DNA from: an uncultured bacterium
Lineage (GTDB): Bacteria > Armatimonadota > UBA5829
Direction of reading: 5' to 3'
Assembly: GCA_938074205.1 (NCBI GenBank)
Contig: CALJES010000012.1
Location: 1-64,000, forward strand
Length of the DNA stretch: 64,000 bases
The notes under the pieces: model-generated
Databases searched by the model: none
Seen by the model: the letters and a program-made list of their open reading frames with translations, nothing else
What the model was told of the DNA's origin: nothing
Made by a program: the position numbers and the translations under genes
In this document: positions 63,817 through 64,000 of the stretch, in pieces
How positions within the stretch are numbered: the stretch's first letter is position 1
How the letters are laid out: each line of letters starts with the position of its first letter

Positions 63817-64000
63817 CGCAATCCGCAAATCTACAAATTGTCCACCTGCAGTGTGGGAAGAAACCTTCTGGCATGAATGCCTGTCGTCATGCCGAAACAA
63901 AAGAGGCATTTAAGCGAGAGTTCAGGGCGTGTTGTTTTCGACTGAGGTTGGCTGGAGACCTCGTCATTTCCAGCAACATCCATCGGTTGGTTAAGAGTAA
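63817..64000. other. Right-edge stretch without a recognised gene
   Basis: A GGCATGA/TCATGCC stem (63870-63876 with 63887-63893) lies here. An ATG at 63873 opens a frame that runs to the window end (42 codons) but has no Shine-Dalgarno site and no recognisable product. Confidence 0.35.

Noticed and set aside
63873-64000. Open frame running off the right edge
   Set aside because: Only 42 codons, no ribosome site, no recognisable product; kept only as an unassigned stretch.

Overview
The window reads as one contiguous bacterial chromosome segment, about half GC by eye (not computed), with tightly packed genes, Shine-Dalgarno sites close to AAGGAGG, sigma70-type promoters and frequent TTG/GTG starts. 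Two housekeeping blocks point to the Terrabacteria side of the tree: rpmH-rnpA-yidD-yidC-jag-mnmE, and amidase-gerM-murI-rph-rdgB. PEP-CTERM-like and prepilin-like secreted proteins, a LolA-like protein, several Gfo/Idh/MocA oxidoreductases, a ThuA protein, a UroD-like protein and a GH42-like hydrolase fit an Armatimonadota-type heterotroph (or a similar sugar-degrading lineage). That placement is inference; no 16S gene is present.

Layout. (1) 1-8884: a complete subtype I-B CRISPR-Cas locus of the Cst1/Cst2/Cas5t kind on the minus strand, in the order cas6, cas8, cas7, cas5, cas3, cas4, cas1, cas2, leader, array. The array runs off the left edge. A leader promoter lies just ahead of the first repeat and a second promoter lies ahead of cas8. 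(2) 9160-13193: murJ, possibly leaderless, then two secreted proteins: one with two post-COAP-1-like repeats, and a beta-propeller with an OB-like tail. (3) 13307-20485: a lyxose isomerase-like cupin, an opposing amidohydrolase, and a four-gene plus-strand operon (class III aminotransferase, Gfo/Idh/MocA dehydrogenase, FucI-like isomerase, class I aldolase) that looks like an uncharacterised sugar or amino-sugar route.

(4) 20500-27160: rpiB-glyA (minus), divergent from rpmH-rnpA-yidD-yidC-jag-mnmE. YidC carries a helical instead of a beta periplasmic domain. (5) 27202-37663: a minus-strand block of a sugar-phosphate isomerase-like gene, gyrA with an unusual quinolone-pocket sequence, an ACT-domain/PaaK pair, a copper P-type ATPase with an extra N-terminal membrane segment, a DUF763 protein and glycerate kinase. 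(6) 37958-43180: ThuA and Gfo/Idh/MocA genes, then a minus-strand group of three pilin-like proteins and a LolA-like protein.

(7) 43365-48718: cell-wall amidase, GerMN protein, murI, rph, rdgB and a broken metallo-beta-lactamase-fold gene. (8) 48826-52899: a PEP-CTERM-like protein, then a MarR regulator, an ABC exporter and an M14 (MpaA-like) peptidase that overlap or abut. (9) 53015-63748: two convergent sugar operons meeting at one terminator near 56885. Plus strand: a 27-codon ORF, a five-bladed-propeller hydrolase-like protein, an amidohydrolase and a UroD-like protein. Minus strand: zinc alcohol dehydrogenase, GH42-like hydrolase, TIM-barrel protein, Gfo/Idh/MocA dehydrogenase and ribulokinase.

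No rRNA, tRNA, IS element, prophage or oriC was seen. The best candidates for new biology are the 15638-20485 catabolic operon, the paired convergent sugar operons, the helical YidC domain and the GyrA pocket variant.
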